Source: an uncultured Lachnospiraceae bacterium (GTDB lineage: Bacteria; Bacillota; Clostridia; Lachnospirales; Lachnospiraceae). From it: DNA of 64,000 nt. Shown in pieces: positions 43,698 to 51,775 of the stretch. The notes below the pieces were generated by a model that saw only the letters and a program-made list of their open reading frames with translations, had not been told where the DNA came from and made no database searches. How positions within the stretch are numbered: the first letter of the stretch is position 1; every line of letters starts with the position of its first letter. The position numbers and the translations under genes were made by a program. The DNA lies in contig CAJUCC010000025.1 in the NCBI GenBank assembly GCA_910585205.1, positions 1-64,000 of the forward strand, given 5' to 3'.

Positions 43698-45602
43698 ATG
43701 TCAGGGCAGGAGAAGGTATTTATTTCCGAGACAGATCAATATCTGTTTGCGAAGGGGACGCATTATGATATTTACAAAAAGCTGGGGGCGCATCTGTCGG
43801 TGGAAGACGGAAAAAAAGGAGTGTTTTTTGCAGTCTGGGCTCCCAATGCGGAAACGGTGCATGTGATCGGGAGTTTTAATAACTGGAATGAAGAAGAACA
43901 TGAACTTGAGAAAATAGGCCCGGGTGGAATTTATACACGGTTTGTTCCGGATGTAAAAGAGGGAGATCTGTATAAATTTCTGATTAAGGCTAAGGACGGA
44001 AGAAAACTTTACAAAGCCGATCCGTTTGCCAATTATGCACAGAAACGTCCGGAAACGGCCTCTGTCGTCACCGATTTATCGGGGATGAAGTGGACGGATG
44101 AAGAATGGATGAACGCCCGCAGACGGAAAGATATGAATGCGGAACCGATCGCTATTTATGAATGCCATATCGGCTCCTGGATGCGGCATCCGGGCAGAGA
44201 AAACGAAGGATTTTATACCTACAGAGAGTTTGCGGATGCCCTTGTCAAATATCTGAAAAAAATGCATTTTACCCATGTGGAACTGATGGGAATTGCCGAG
44301 CATCCGTATGACGGTTCCTGGGGGTATCAGGTAACGGGGTATTATGCGCCCACTTCCCGTTACGGTGAGCCGAAAGATTTTATGTATCTGATCGACACAC
44401 TGCATAAAAACAAAATCGGCGTAATTCTGGACTGGGTTCCGGCACATTTTCCGAGGGATGCCCACGGACTGGCAGATTTTGACGGATGCGCGTTATTTGA
44501 GCATCCCGACCCGCGGATCGGTGAACATCCCGACTGGGGGACAAAGATTTTTAATTACGGCAAGACAGAAGTGGTAAATTTCCTGATTGCCAATGCGTTG
44601 TTCTGGATTAAGGAATTTCATGTCGATGGTCTGCGTGTGGATGCGGTCGCTTCGATGCTGTACCTGGATTACGGGAAACAGGACGGTCAGTGGGTGGCAA
44701 ACCGCTACGGCGAAAATAAAAACCTCGAAGCCATTGAGTTTTTCAAACATATGAATTCCGTGATACGGGGTACCTTCCCGGGTGTTTTGACGATTGCGGA
44801 AGAGTCTACCGCCTGGCCGAAGGTGACAGGACCGATTGAGGAGGAAGGGCTGTTCTTTTCCTTCAAATGGAATATGGGGTGGATGCATGATTTCTGTGAA
44901 TATATGAAGCTGGATCCGCTGTTTCGTAAGGGCAACCATTATGCCATGACATTTGCCATGAGCTACAACGACAGTGAAAACTATATTCTGCCGCTCTCCC
45001 ATGACGAAGTTGTACATCTGAAATGTTCCATGGTCAATAAAATGCCCGGTTATCAGAAAGACAAATATGCGAACCTGCGCACGGGTTATACGTATATGAT
45101 CGGGCATGAAGGTAAGAAGTTATTGTTTATGGGGCAGGAATTCGGACAGGAACGCGAGTGGAGTGAAGAGCGGGAACTGGATTGGTTTTTGCTGGATGAG
45201 GAATTGAATCTCGGCATGCAGAATTTTGTGAAAGAACTGCTGCGGATTTATCGGAAATACCCGTGTATGTATGAGATTGACAATAGCTGGGAAGGCTTTG
45301 AGTGGGTGAAAGCGGACGATATGGAGCAAAGCACCTATGCCTTTATCCGTAAATCCCCTTCCGATAAACGAAATCTGCTCTTTGTCATGAATATGACACC
45401 GATGGAGCGAAAAGATTATCGGGTAGGCGTACCGAAGAAAAAGAAATACAAACTGATTCTGAACAGTGACGAGACAAGATTCGGCGGCTTTGGCAGAGGG
45501 ATACAGCTCAGTGTTTCGGCGGAGAAAATACCCTGTGATTACCGCGATTATTCGATCAACTTTGATCTGCCGCCTTATACGTCGGCTGTGTTCCAGTTCT
45601 GA
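43698..45602 (+). CDS. glgB: 1,4-alpha-glucan branching enzyme
   Basis: GH13 enzyme of 634 aa that makes alpha-1,6 branches in glycogen. An N-terminal CBM48 domain has VWAPNAETVHVIGSFNNW. The GH13 barrel has DWVPAHFP (region I), DGLRVDAVASMLYLD (region II, nucleophile Asp), AEESTAWP (region III, acid/base Glu) and LPLSHDEVVH (region IV). The ATG at 43698 has AGGAGGGTG 9 nt upstream; a TTG at 43671 would overlap the preceding gene and add nine unconserved residues. No other glg gene is in the window. A terminator follows. Confidence 0.96.
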   Translation: MSGQEKVFISETDQYLFAKGTHYDIYKKLGAHLSVEDGKKGVFFAVWAPNAETVHVIGSFNNWNEEEHELEKIGPGGIYTRFVPDVKEGDLYKFLIKAKDGRKLYKADPFANYAQKRPETASVVTDLSGMKWTDEEWMNARRRKDMNAEPIAIYECHIGSWMRHPGRENEGFYTYREFADALVKYLKKMHFTHVELMGIAEHPYDGSWGYQVTGYYAPTSRYGEPKDFMYLIDTLHKNKIGVILDWVPAHFPRDAHGLADFDGCALFEHPDPRIGEHPDWGTKIFNYGKTEVVNFLIANALFWIKEFHVDGLRVDAVASMLYLDYGKQDGQWVANRYGENKNLEAIEFFKHMNSVIRGTFPGVLTIAEESTAWPKVTGPIEEEGLFFSFKWNMGWMHDFCEYMKLDPLFRKGNHYAMTFAMSYNDSENYILPLSHDEVVHLKCSMVNKMPGYQKDKYANLRTGYTYMIGHEGKKLLFMGQEFGQEREWSEERELDWFLLDEELNLGMQNFVKELLRIYRKYPCMYEIDNSWEGFEWVKADDMEQSTYAFIRKSPSDKRNLLFVMNMTPMERKDYRVGVPKKKKYKLILNSDETRFGGFGRGIQLSVSAEKIPCDYRDYSINFDLPPYTSAVFQF

Positions 45603-45628
45603 CATAGCGTGAACTTCATAAGAAAAGG

Positions 45629-45656
45629 TTAAGTAATCCGGCCCGGGTGCCGAAAT
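45629..45656 (+). promoter_or_regulatory. Sigma-28 (SigD/FliA)-like promoter for the flagellin unit
   Basis: TTAA (45629-45632) and GCCGAAAT (45649-45656), separated by 16 nt, resemble the flagellar sigma-28 consensus (TAAA, about 15 nt, GCCGATAA). Predicted start of transcription is near 45663, about 65 nt before the DUF6240 ATG. The genes downstream are flagellar, which supports the match. Confidence 0.6.
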
Positions 45657-45690
45657 AAAAGGTGAATGTCATCATGCATTCACCTTTTTT
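45657..45690 (+). terminator. Intrinsic terminator of glgB
   Basis: AAAAGGTGAATG (45657-45668) and CATTCACCTTTTTT (45677-45690) form a 12-bp stem with a T-run. Its left arm overlaps the predicted start of the sigma-28-like transcript. Confidence 0.88.
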
Positions 45691-45729
45691 CTGCATTGCG
45701 GCAGGATTCTTTTTAAAGTGAGGTTATAT

Positions 45730-48700
45730 ATGAAGATTACGTTTCAATCAATTCAGCAGGAACAGAATCAAATAGAAAGACAGAAAGAGACGCGTAAAGA
45801 CGGAACGGTTCAAAAGATCGGATATGAAAACGGTGCGGGAAGCGGCTATATGCTGGATATTTCCGGTACGCCGTCCGGCAGCGAAATATACGGAGAACCG
45901 GGAAAGACCGCTGCCGATGTGATGCAGGAGGCGGGAACAAAAAATATGGACGTTATCAGCGATTATATGGCTGTGATGTCCAATACGATGTCCGACGAAG
46001 AGTTTGGAAAGCTGCAGGAAGACGGTTATCGGATCGGTGATATGGAGGTCGAAGAGGCTGTCACGATTGTGGATGAGATCAAGGCTTCCCTGCTGAAAGC
46101 GGGTGTGTCGGTCAGCGGTTATACCGATACGCTGGATATGGATACTTTGACGGAGATTACCGGTGACGCCGGACTGGCGCGGGAGCTGGCACAGACTTTT
46201 TCGGAAAAAGGTGTGCCGCTGACAGAGGAAACCGCGCGGGAGGCAGTGGAAGCGCTCAAAGAGGCGCAGGCGTTGCGGCAGCCGGGAGACGACACGGTAA
46301 AATATATGGTGAACCATGACAGGGAGCCGGTACTGGAAGAACTGTACAGGGCACAGTACAGCAGCCTGAAAGACGGCAGCCGGCAGGGAAGAGGATATTA
46401 TCAGGATGAGAACGGTTATCTGACCAAAAGGGCTGACAATATCAACTGGGACAGTCTGCAGCCGCAGATTGACCGCATTTTGAAGGAAGCGGGACTGGAC
46501 GGTGCGGAGGGTGCGGAAGCATCTGCAAAATGGCTGATTGGCGCCGGGATTCCCCTGACAGAGAAAACGCTGTCTTCTTATATGGAACTGCAGAAGATTT
46601 CTGTTCCGATGGAACAAAACGATCTGCTTTCGGCTATGGCTATGGCCGTTTCCGACGGAAAAAGTCCGCGTCAGGCAAGTCTCACCGGTGCGAAATCTCT
46701 CTGGGAGCAGGCATATGATATTTGGAACAGAACGCAGCAGATTACCGAAACGGCAGCCGATCTGGCGGCGCAGCAGGAAGGGGAACTGACCCTTGCGGGA
46801 CTGGATGCGGCGCAGAGACTGCTGGACAGCGGATACCACAATGTGACACAGGAAAATGCCGCTGCCAGAAGGCAGTTGGAAGAGATACGACTGCAAATGA
46901 CGATTACTGCAAACCGGGAGCTTTTGAAAAGCGGATATACCATTGAAACAGCGGAGCTGGAAGAAGTCATTCAGGCGCTGAAGGATGTGGAATATCAGCA
47001 AAATCGTATTTTATTCGGAGGAGAGACACCGGCAGACGTCACGGCCAGATCACAGTTGTATCGCGAGACAGTGGATACCGTGCGGGAAATTCCCCGGATG
47101 CCTGCGGCGGTTATCGGGAAGATCAGCAGCGAAAAGGCGGATTATAACCTGAAAGAGGTGAAAGAGTCCGGAGAAGCGCTGGCAGCTTCCTACAAAAAAG
47201 CGAACGAGAGCTATGAAACGCTGCAGACGGCGCCCCGCCGGGATATGGGAGATTCGATTACCAAGGCGTTTCGCAATATCGAAGAACTTCTGGAAGAGAT
47301 CGGGCTGGAAACGTCAGACGCCAATAAGCGGGCCGTGCGGATTCTGGGGTATAACAGTCTGGAGATCACGGAAGAAAATATTATGACAGTAAAAGCAGCG
47401 GACGAAGCGCTGCGCGGTGTTGTGAGAAAGCTGACACCCGCCGCCGCGCTGGAGATGATCCGGGAAGGGAAAAATCCGCTGGAAATGACAGTTTCGGAGC
47501 TGGATGACTATTTGAATGACAGACAGCAGGATCCGGAGCGGGAACAGGAAAAATTCAGCAAATTTTTATATAAACTGGAACAGAAAAAAGAGATTACGGA
47601 AGAAGAGAAAGATTCTTATATCGGTATTTACAGATTGCTGCGACAGGTGGAAAAATCGGACGGCGCAGTGATCGGGAGCCTGCTGCATCAGGGCACAACG
47701 CTCTCCTTTAAGAATCTGCTGACACAGATACGGATTTCGCGGGCAAAGGGAATCGATAAGACGGTGGATGACGATCTGGGGACGCTGCAGGAAGTCAGAA
47801 AGCGGGGAGAAGCCATTGATGACCAGATCGGCAGAGCCTTTGCAAACCGGAACGATACGCCGGAGCAGGATTATTACACCAGATTGAATCGTGAAATTTA
47901 CAATACGGTAGACGGTGATACAATCGCGCAGATCGGTCCGGATGAGGAGACGGATCTGGAGACATTTGCGGAGCAGCTCCGTCAGGCACAGCCGGATGAA
48001 GAACTGGAAGCGTCCTGGCGGAATGTACAGCGGGAGGAATACCGACAGATTCGTCCCGACAGTGCTGCCGCCGATATGCTGCGAATGATGGGAGAGGCTT
48101 TGACACCGGATAACATACGGGCGGTACACGAGTACCGAAAAGACAGTGACGGTGTATTTAAGAAAATGCGAAAAGAAGCCGATAAACAGACCGGAGAAAG
48201 CGAAAAGTCCCTGGAAGTGGACATATCCCGTCTGGAAGAACGCTTTACCGACAGAGAAGAGGCTACGCGGGCATACCGGGATCTCGTGGAGACAGAAAAG
48301 GGGATACTCGACGATGCGATGTATGATTCCGAACATATCAATTCCGTGGATGTCAGGGAACTGGGTCTTCTCTATAAACAGATTTCGTTTTCGGCAAAGC
48401 TGGCGGAAACGGAACGATACGATATACCGCTGTTGACAGAGGATTCCGTTGTGGCACTGCATGTGGAGATCATCCATTCGCAGGAAAACAAAGGATCGGT
48501 GGAAGCTTCGATGGATACCGGGCGGTACGGGAAATTGTCGATCAGACTGCACGTTCAGGATCATGTGGTGACGGGATTTTTCATCGGCTCTCAGGAAGAA
48601 AAGGGAGCGGAAATTGAGAACTTAAAGGATAAAGTGAAGGCGGAGTTATCACGGATGGGATTTGAAACCGAAACAATGGCAACCGGTTTCCGTTCCGATC

Positions 48701-48837
48701 TGAAAACAGGATTTTCCTCCGAACGTATGCAAAAAGAAGAAAGTACGGCTTCGACAGGAGAACTTTATCGAATAGCGAAAGCGACGATTGTCACCATACA
48801 CAGAGAAATAGAAAGGGGTTCCAGCCATGAAAATTAA
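45730..48837 (+). CDS. DUF6240 flagellar-locus protein with FliK-like C-terminus
   Basis: The 1035-aa protein has no signal peptide. The body holds about eight degenerate helical repeats of the form L-x-x-x-G-x-x-(L/I/V)-T-x-E-(x10)-L, for example SEKGVPLTEETAREAVEAL, IGAGIPLTEKTLSSYMEL and MGEALTPDNIRAVHEY. Near the C-terminus (about 900-980) KGSVEASMDTGRYGKLSIRL followed by a helix ending AELSRMGFE resembles the FliK hook-length-control C-domain. I recall DUF6240 as its database label. ATG at 45730 follows GTGAGG. It precedes and overlaps flagellin by 11 nt behind a sigma-28-like promoter, so a role in flagellar export or hook/filament control is likely but unproven. Confidence 0.7.
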   Translation: MKITFQSIQQEQNQIERQKETRKDGTVQKIGYENGAGSGYMLDISGTPSGSEIYGEPGKTAADVMQEAGTKNMDVISDYMAVMSNTMSDEEFGKLQEDGYRIGDMEVEEAVTIVDEIKASLLKAGVSVSGYTDTLDMDTLTEITGDAGLARELAQTFSEKGVPLTEETAREAVEALKEAQALRQPGDDTVKYMVNHDREPVLEELYRAQYSSLKDGSRQGRGYYQDENGYLTKRADNINWDSLQPQIDRILKEAGLDGAEGAEASAKWLIGAGIPLTEKTLSSYMELQKISVPMEQNDLLSAMAMAVSDGKSPRQASLTGAKSLWEQAYDIWNRTQQITETAADLAAQQEGELTLAGLDAAQRLLDSGYHNVTQENAAARRQLEEIRLQMTITANRELLKSGYTIETAELEEVIQALKDVEYQQNRILFGGETPADVTARSQLYRETVDTVREIPRMPAAVIGKISSEKADYNLKEVKESGEALAASYKKANESYETLQTAPRRDMGDSITKAFRNIEELLEEIGLETSDANKRAVRILGYNSLEITEENIMTVKAADEALRGVVRKLTPAAALEMIREGKNPLEMTVSELDDYLNDRQQDPEREQEKFSKFLYKLEQKKEITEEEKDSYIGIYRLLRQVEKSDGAVIGSLLHQGTTLSFKNLLTQIRISRAKGIDKTVDDDLGTLQEVRKRGEAIDDQIGRAFANRNDTPEQDYYTRLNREIYNTVDGDTIAQIGPDEETDLETFAEQLRQAQPDEELEASWRNVQREEYRQIRPDSAAADMLRMMGEALTPDNIRAVHEYRKDSDGVFKKMRKEADKQTGESEKSLEVDISRLEERFTDREEATRAYRDLVETEKGILDDAMYDSEHINSVDVRELGLLYKQISFSAKLAETERYDIPLLTEDSVVALHVEIIHSQENKGSVEASMDTGRYGKLSIRLHVQDHVVTGFFIGSQEEKGAEIENLKDKVKAELSRMGFETETMATGFRSDLKTGFSSERMQKEESTASTGELYRIAKATIVTIHREIERGSSHEN

Positions 48838-50125
48838 TTTTAATATGTCAGCGGTTCTCTCCAATGACAATTTATCGAAAGCAGAAAATTCACTCTCGGT
48901 TTCGATCGAGAAATTATCGTCCGGATTGAAAATCAATCATGCCAAGGACAGCCCGTCCGGCATTGCCATTGCCAAGAGAATGCGCGCACAGATGAAAGGA
49001 CTGGAGCAGGCGAATAATAATGCCAGCGACGGTATTTCCATTATCAACGTGGCGGAAGGCGCTCTGGCGGAAGTTCATGATATGCTGCAGCGTCTGAATG
49101 AGTTGAGCATTAAGTCGGCAAACGGTACGATGTCGGACGGTGACAGGGAAACGGTTCAGGAAGAAGTGGACTCCCTGCTGGAAGAGATTGACCGCATTGC
49201 GGAATCGACCGAATTTAATGAAATGTCGCTCTTAAACGGAACGTTTGACCTGAGAGGATTTCCGGAAAAATCCGTATTGGATCCGACGTTTAACACGGCT
49301 TCCGTTAAAGTGGAATCCTATTCGGATGAAGCGAATGCGGGATTTTATGAGATTACGATTGAAACGGGTACGAAATTCCGTCTGAAAGAAGTCGTGGATC
49401 CCGAAACGGGCCTGAATGCCAAGGATCCCGTTACCGGTGATTATCTGTATGAGGAAGACAAGGATGATCCGTATACGACAATCGTGGGCGTGAAGATTTC
49501 CACGCCGGCCGTTGCCGGAACGGTTGATACGACAACCATTCACGGAAAAACGGTGAATCTGGAATCGGTGGCGAATCAGACGATGGTTCCTTCCGAAGAC
49601 GATGACCATACGGTGACGATCAAGGGCGATAACAATTTCTCCCTGACACTGGACATCGATCTGGATAAATTCCTGGCCGCAGGGGAAGACCACCCGGCGA
49701 CCCATACGGTGAATGTCGATTTGACCGGTATCGGTGCGATGACGGTTCAGATCGGTTCCAACGAAGATCAGACGCTGGATGTGCGGATTCCGACCGTGTC
49801 CTGCAAGACACTTGGCGTTGCGGAACTCGATGTGTCGACAAAGAATGAGGCGAAACATTCGATTGACCGGATTTCCAGAGCCGTCAATAACCTTTCCACG
49901 ATCCGCGGACGTCTGGGCGCATACCAGAATCGTCTGGAGCATACCGTTTCCAGTCTGGATATTTCCGTGGAAAATCTGACCGGTGCATACAGCCGGATTA
50001 TGGATACGGATATGGCGGAGGAAATGACAGAGTATACAAAAGATCAGGTTTTGAGCCAGGCGGGTACATCCATGCTGGCACAGGCGAATCAAAGACCTTC
50101 GCAGATCTTACAGCTTTTGCAGTAA
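48827..50125 (+). CDS. fliC: Flagellin
   Basis: Flagellar filament subunit of 432 aa. The conserved N-terminal domain (about 1-140) includes SVSIEKLSSGLKINHAKDSP and MRAQMKGLEQANNNASDGIS; the C-terminal domain (about 335-432) includes RLGAYQNRLEHTVSSLD and ends AQANQRPSQILQLLQ. The central 145-335 segment is variable, rich in Asp, Thr and Val, and would be surface exposed on the filament. No signal peptide: it is exported through the flagellar type III system with FliS as chaperone. AAAGGGG precedes the ATG. Confidence 0.96.
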   Translation: MKINFNMSAVLSNDNLSKAENSLSVSIEKLSSGLKINHAKDSPSGIAIAKRMRAQMKGLEQANNNASDGISIINVAEGALAEVHDMLQRLNELSIKSANGTMSDGDRETVQEEVDSLLEEIDRIAESTEFNEMSLLNGTFDLRGFPEKSVLDPTFNTASVKVESYSDEANAGFYEITIETGTKFRLKEVVDPETGLNAKDPVTGDYLYEEDKDDPYTTIVGVKISTPAVAGTVDTTTIHGKTVNLESVANQTMVPSEDDDHTVTIKGDNNFSLTLDIDLDKFLAAGEDHPATHTVNVDLTGIGAMTVQIGSNEDQTLDVRIPTVSCKTLGVAELDVSTKNEAKHSIDRISRAVNNLSTIRGRLGAYQNRLEHTVSSLDISVENLTGAYSRIMDTDMAEEMTEYTKDQVLSQAGTSMLAQANQRPSQILQLLQ

Positions 50126-50137
50126 AGGGGAAGTGAT

Positions 50138-50614
50138 ATGACAGATCAGATGAAAAAAAATTTTACCGTGCGGATTACGCAGGCAAATAAGAGCGAACTG
50201 ATCGTTATTTTATATGAGATGTATCTGGCTTATCTGGATGATGCGCGGCAGGCGCTGGAGACAGGGCAAAACAGAGCGGGATTTCGGGAAGGGATTCGCA
50301 AGGCGGGAAGCTGTGTGCGGGAACTGATGCAGTCTCTTGACCATCGTTATGCCGTTGCCGGTCAACTGTTCCGGCTTTATGCGTATGTGATGAAAGAGAT
50401 GTCGCGGGCGGATGCCCGCGGCAGCGCGGAACCTCTTGTCATCTGCCGTAAGGTGATGACAGAGCTTTTGGAGGCGTACAGGGAAGTAAGCCGACAGGAT
50501 GATTCCGCGCCGATTATGGAACATACACAGACCGTATATGCCGGCCTAACCTACGGAAAAGGGGAACTCACGGAAAGTTTGTCTCACGAGCGGAATCGCG
50601 GTTTCCTCGTATGA
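50138..50614 (+). CDS. fliS: Flagellin-specific chaperone FliS
   Basis: Cytoplasmic helical chaperone of 158 aa that keeps flagellin unassembled until export. The family pattern ITQANKSELIVILYEMYLAYLDDA is present (positions 13-36) followed by three more amphipathic helices. About 25 extra residues at the C-terminus exceed the usual FliS length, and their coding bases overlap the convergent DUF2508 gene by 69 bp. It lies 12 nt after flagellin. Confidence 0.9.
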   Translation: MTDQMKKNFTVRITQANKSELIVILYEMYLAYLDDARQALETGQNRAGFREGIRKAGSCVRELMQSLDHRYAVAGQLFRLYAYVMKEMSRADARGSAEPLVICRKVMTELLEAYREVSRQDDSAPIMEHTQTVYAGLTYGKGELTESLSHERNRGFLV

Positions 50615-50854
50615 CTTTTCTGTTTTAGGCGTTTCTGCGGCATTGTTCATCTTGGCTGCTTCCTGCAGAAGATATTTATAACGCTTTTGTATGGCATTGA
50701 CTTCATAGATATAGCAGTCAATTAAATCGGGATCCGTTGCGTTATCGAAACCGGCATAAGCCGTTTCCAGTGCGTAACGGGTCTTTGCTATGTCGCTTAA
50801 AATACTGTTATCTTCTTTGTCAACATGAGAACTTTTGCTGAAATAAGATTTCAT
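50546..50854 (-). CDS. DUF2508 (YaaL-like) protein
   Basis: Small cytoplasmic protein of 102 aa with the DUF2508 pattern: ILSDIAKTRYALETAYAGFDNATDP, given here as positions 18-42, then LIDCYIYEVNAIQKRYKYLL. In Bacillus subtilis the related yaaL gene is next to bofA; here bofA is also adjacent, in the opposite orientation. AAAGGCGG is 6 nt before the ATG. Its last 23 codons overlap fliS on the other strand. Function unknown, presumably sporulation-linked. Confidence 0.85.
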   Translation of the reverse strand: MKSYFSKSSHVDKEDNSILSDIAKTRYALETAYAGFDNATDPDLIDCYIYEVNAIQKRYKYLLQEAAKMNNAAETPKTEKSYEETAIPLVRQTFREFPFSVG

Positions 50855-50999
50855 AACGTTCCGCCTTTCCTGATTTGTCCGCTTTCTGAAACGGCAGCTT
50901 TACTATAGAGTATGGTCTTATACTGGTAATTTATTCATGTAATAGTTTGGATTTTTTCGGAATAGATTAATAGAGATAAGCATTCCGGGAGGACAGAAA

Positions 51000-51272
51000 A
51001 TGAATCCGGTTACAGGCGGGGCAGCCATTGTTTTTATGTGTATCGTCATTCTTTGTATTGTTGCACTTCGCAGGAAGGCAGAGTTTTTACTGAACTTTCT
51101 GCTGCGGAGTATCACGGGCATGATTGCCATTTTTCTGATTAATCAGTTTTTGTCGTCACAGAATTTATCCGTGATGGTCGGAATAAATCCGTGGACGGCT
51201 TTGACATCGGGAATCCTTGGATTTCCGGGCGTTGCACTGCTTTATGGCATTCATCTTTTTCATTTTTTGTAA
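51000..51272 (+). CDS. bofA: Pro-sigma-K processing inhibitor BofA
   Basis: Membrane protein of 90 aa with two hydrophobic segments and the signature GINPWTALTSGILGFPGVALLYG (positions 61-83), diagnostic of BofA. In sporulation it restrains the SpoIVFB protease that activates sigma-K. Its presence indicates a sporulation lineage. GGGAGGACAGAAA precedes the ATG. The gene ends just before the promoter of the Tad operon. Confidence 0.93.
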   Translation: MNPVTGGAAIVFMCIVILCIVALRRKAEFLLNFLLRSITGMIAIFLINQFLSSQNLSVMVGINPWTALTSGILGFPGVALLYGIHLFHFL

Positions 51273-51283
51273 AAGTTTACCAA

Positions 51284-51312
51284 TGGACAGGGGAAAAAAG
51301 ATATATTATAAT
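51284..51312 (+). promoter_or_regulatory. Promoter of the Tad pilus operon
   Basis: TGGACA (51284-51289) and a perfect TATAAT (51307-51312) with 17-nt spacing form a near-consensus sigma-A promoter. Predicted transcription start is near 51319, which fixes the peptidase start codon downstream of that point. Confidence 0.75.
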
Positions 51313-51355
51313 TCGACTTACAATTCACACCGACTTTTACAGGGAGGTGGGATCC

Positions 51356-51775
51356 ATTGTAAGTCTTTTATTATTTCTCAGTCTTGCCCTGTGGGAAGAT
51401 TATCATACAGCCAGAATTTCCAACCGGCTGATTGTCACGGCATTTCTTGCCACAGTTCTCAATCATGTCATACGAAACGGATTTCATGATTTTTTTCATT
51501 TTTTATTGCAGCCATGTGTTCTGATTCTGATTTTATTTCCACTGTATCTTTGCAGAGCTTTGGGAGCCGGTGATTTAAAGCTGCTCGGTGTGACGGCATT
51601 GTTTTTATCCTGGAAGCTCACTTTGATGGCCTTTCTGACGGCAATGTACTTTGCTCTGATTCCGGTTATTTTCTTATTGTTTCGCGAGAAAAAATGTCTT
51701 GGGAATAAAATCCCCATGTCCGGCCCGATTCTGGGCGGTGTTCTGCTGATTATGTTAAAGGAGGGATATATTTGA
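51356..51775 (+). CDS. tadV: A24-family prepilin peptidase (TadV/CpaA-like), first copy
   Basis: Membrane aspartic peptidase of about 139 aa that cleaves the leader of Flp-type pilins. The two catalytic aspartates are in LWEDYHTARISN and GAGDLKLLG. Four to six transmembrane segments are visible; no methyltransferase domain. The start is uncertain: AGGGAGGTGG (51341-51350) is followed at 6 nt by ATT in the right frame (51356), while the only standard start nearby, GTG at 51347, overlaps that ribosome site. Longer frames lie upstream of the promoter. It overlaps the next gene by 4 nt. Confidence 0.82.
   Translation: MVSLLLFLSLALWEDYHTARISNRLIVTAFLATVLNHVIRNGFHDFFHFLLQPCVLILILFPLYLCRALGAGDLKLLGVTALFLSWKLTLMAFLTAMYFALIPVIFLLFREKKCLGNKIPMSGPILGGVLLIMLKEGYI

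Noticed and set aside
45748..47001. 417-codon open frame on the minus strand inside the DUF6240 gene
   Set aside because: It is fully antisense to a long frame with a good ribosome site, has no recognisable domain, and its composition reflects the codon bias of the plus-strand gene.
47566..48564. 332-codon minus-strand frame inside the DUF6240 gene
   Set aside because: Shadow frame without start signals or recognisable protein features.
49232..50092. 286-codon minus-strand frame over flagellin
   Set aside because: Antisense shadow; His/Arg/Ile-rich composition with no motif.
51191..51355. Longer start of the first prepilin peptidase overlapping bofA
   Set aside because: The operon promoter at 51284-51312 lies inside this extension and the extra residues are a frame-shifted image of BofA.
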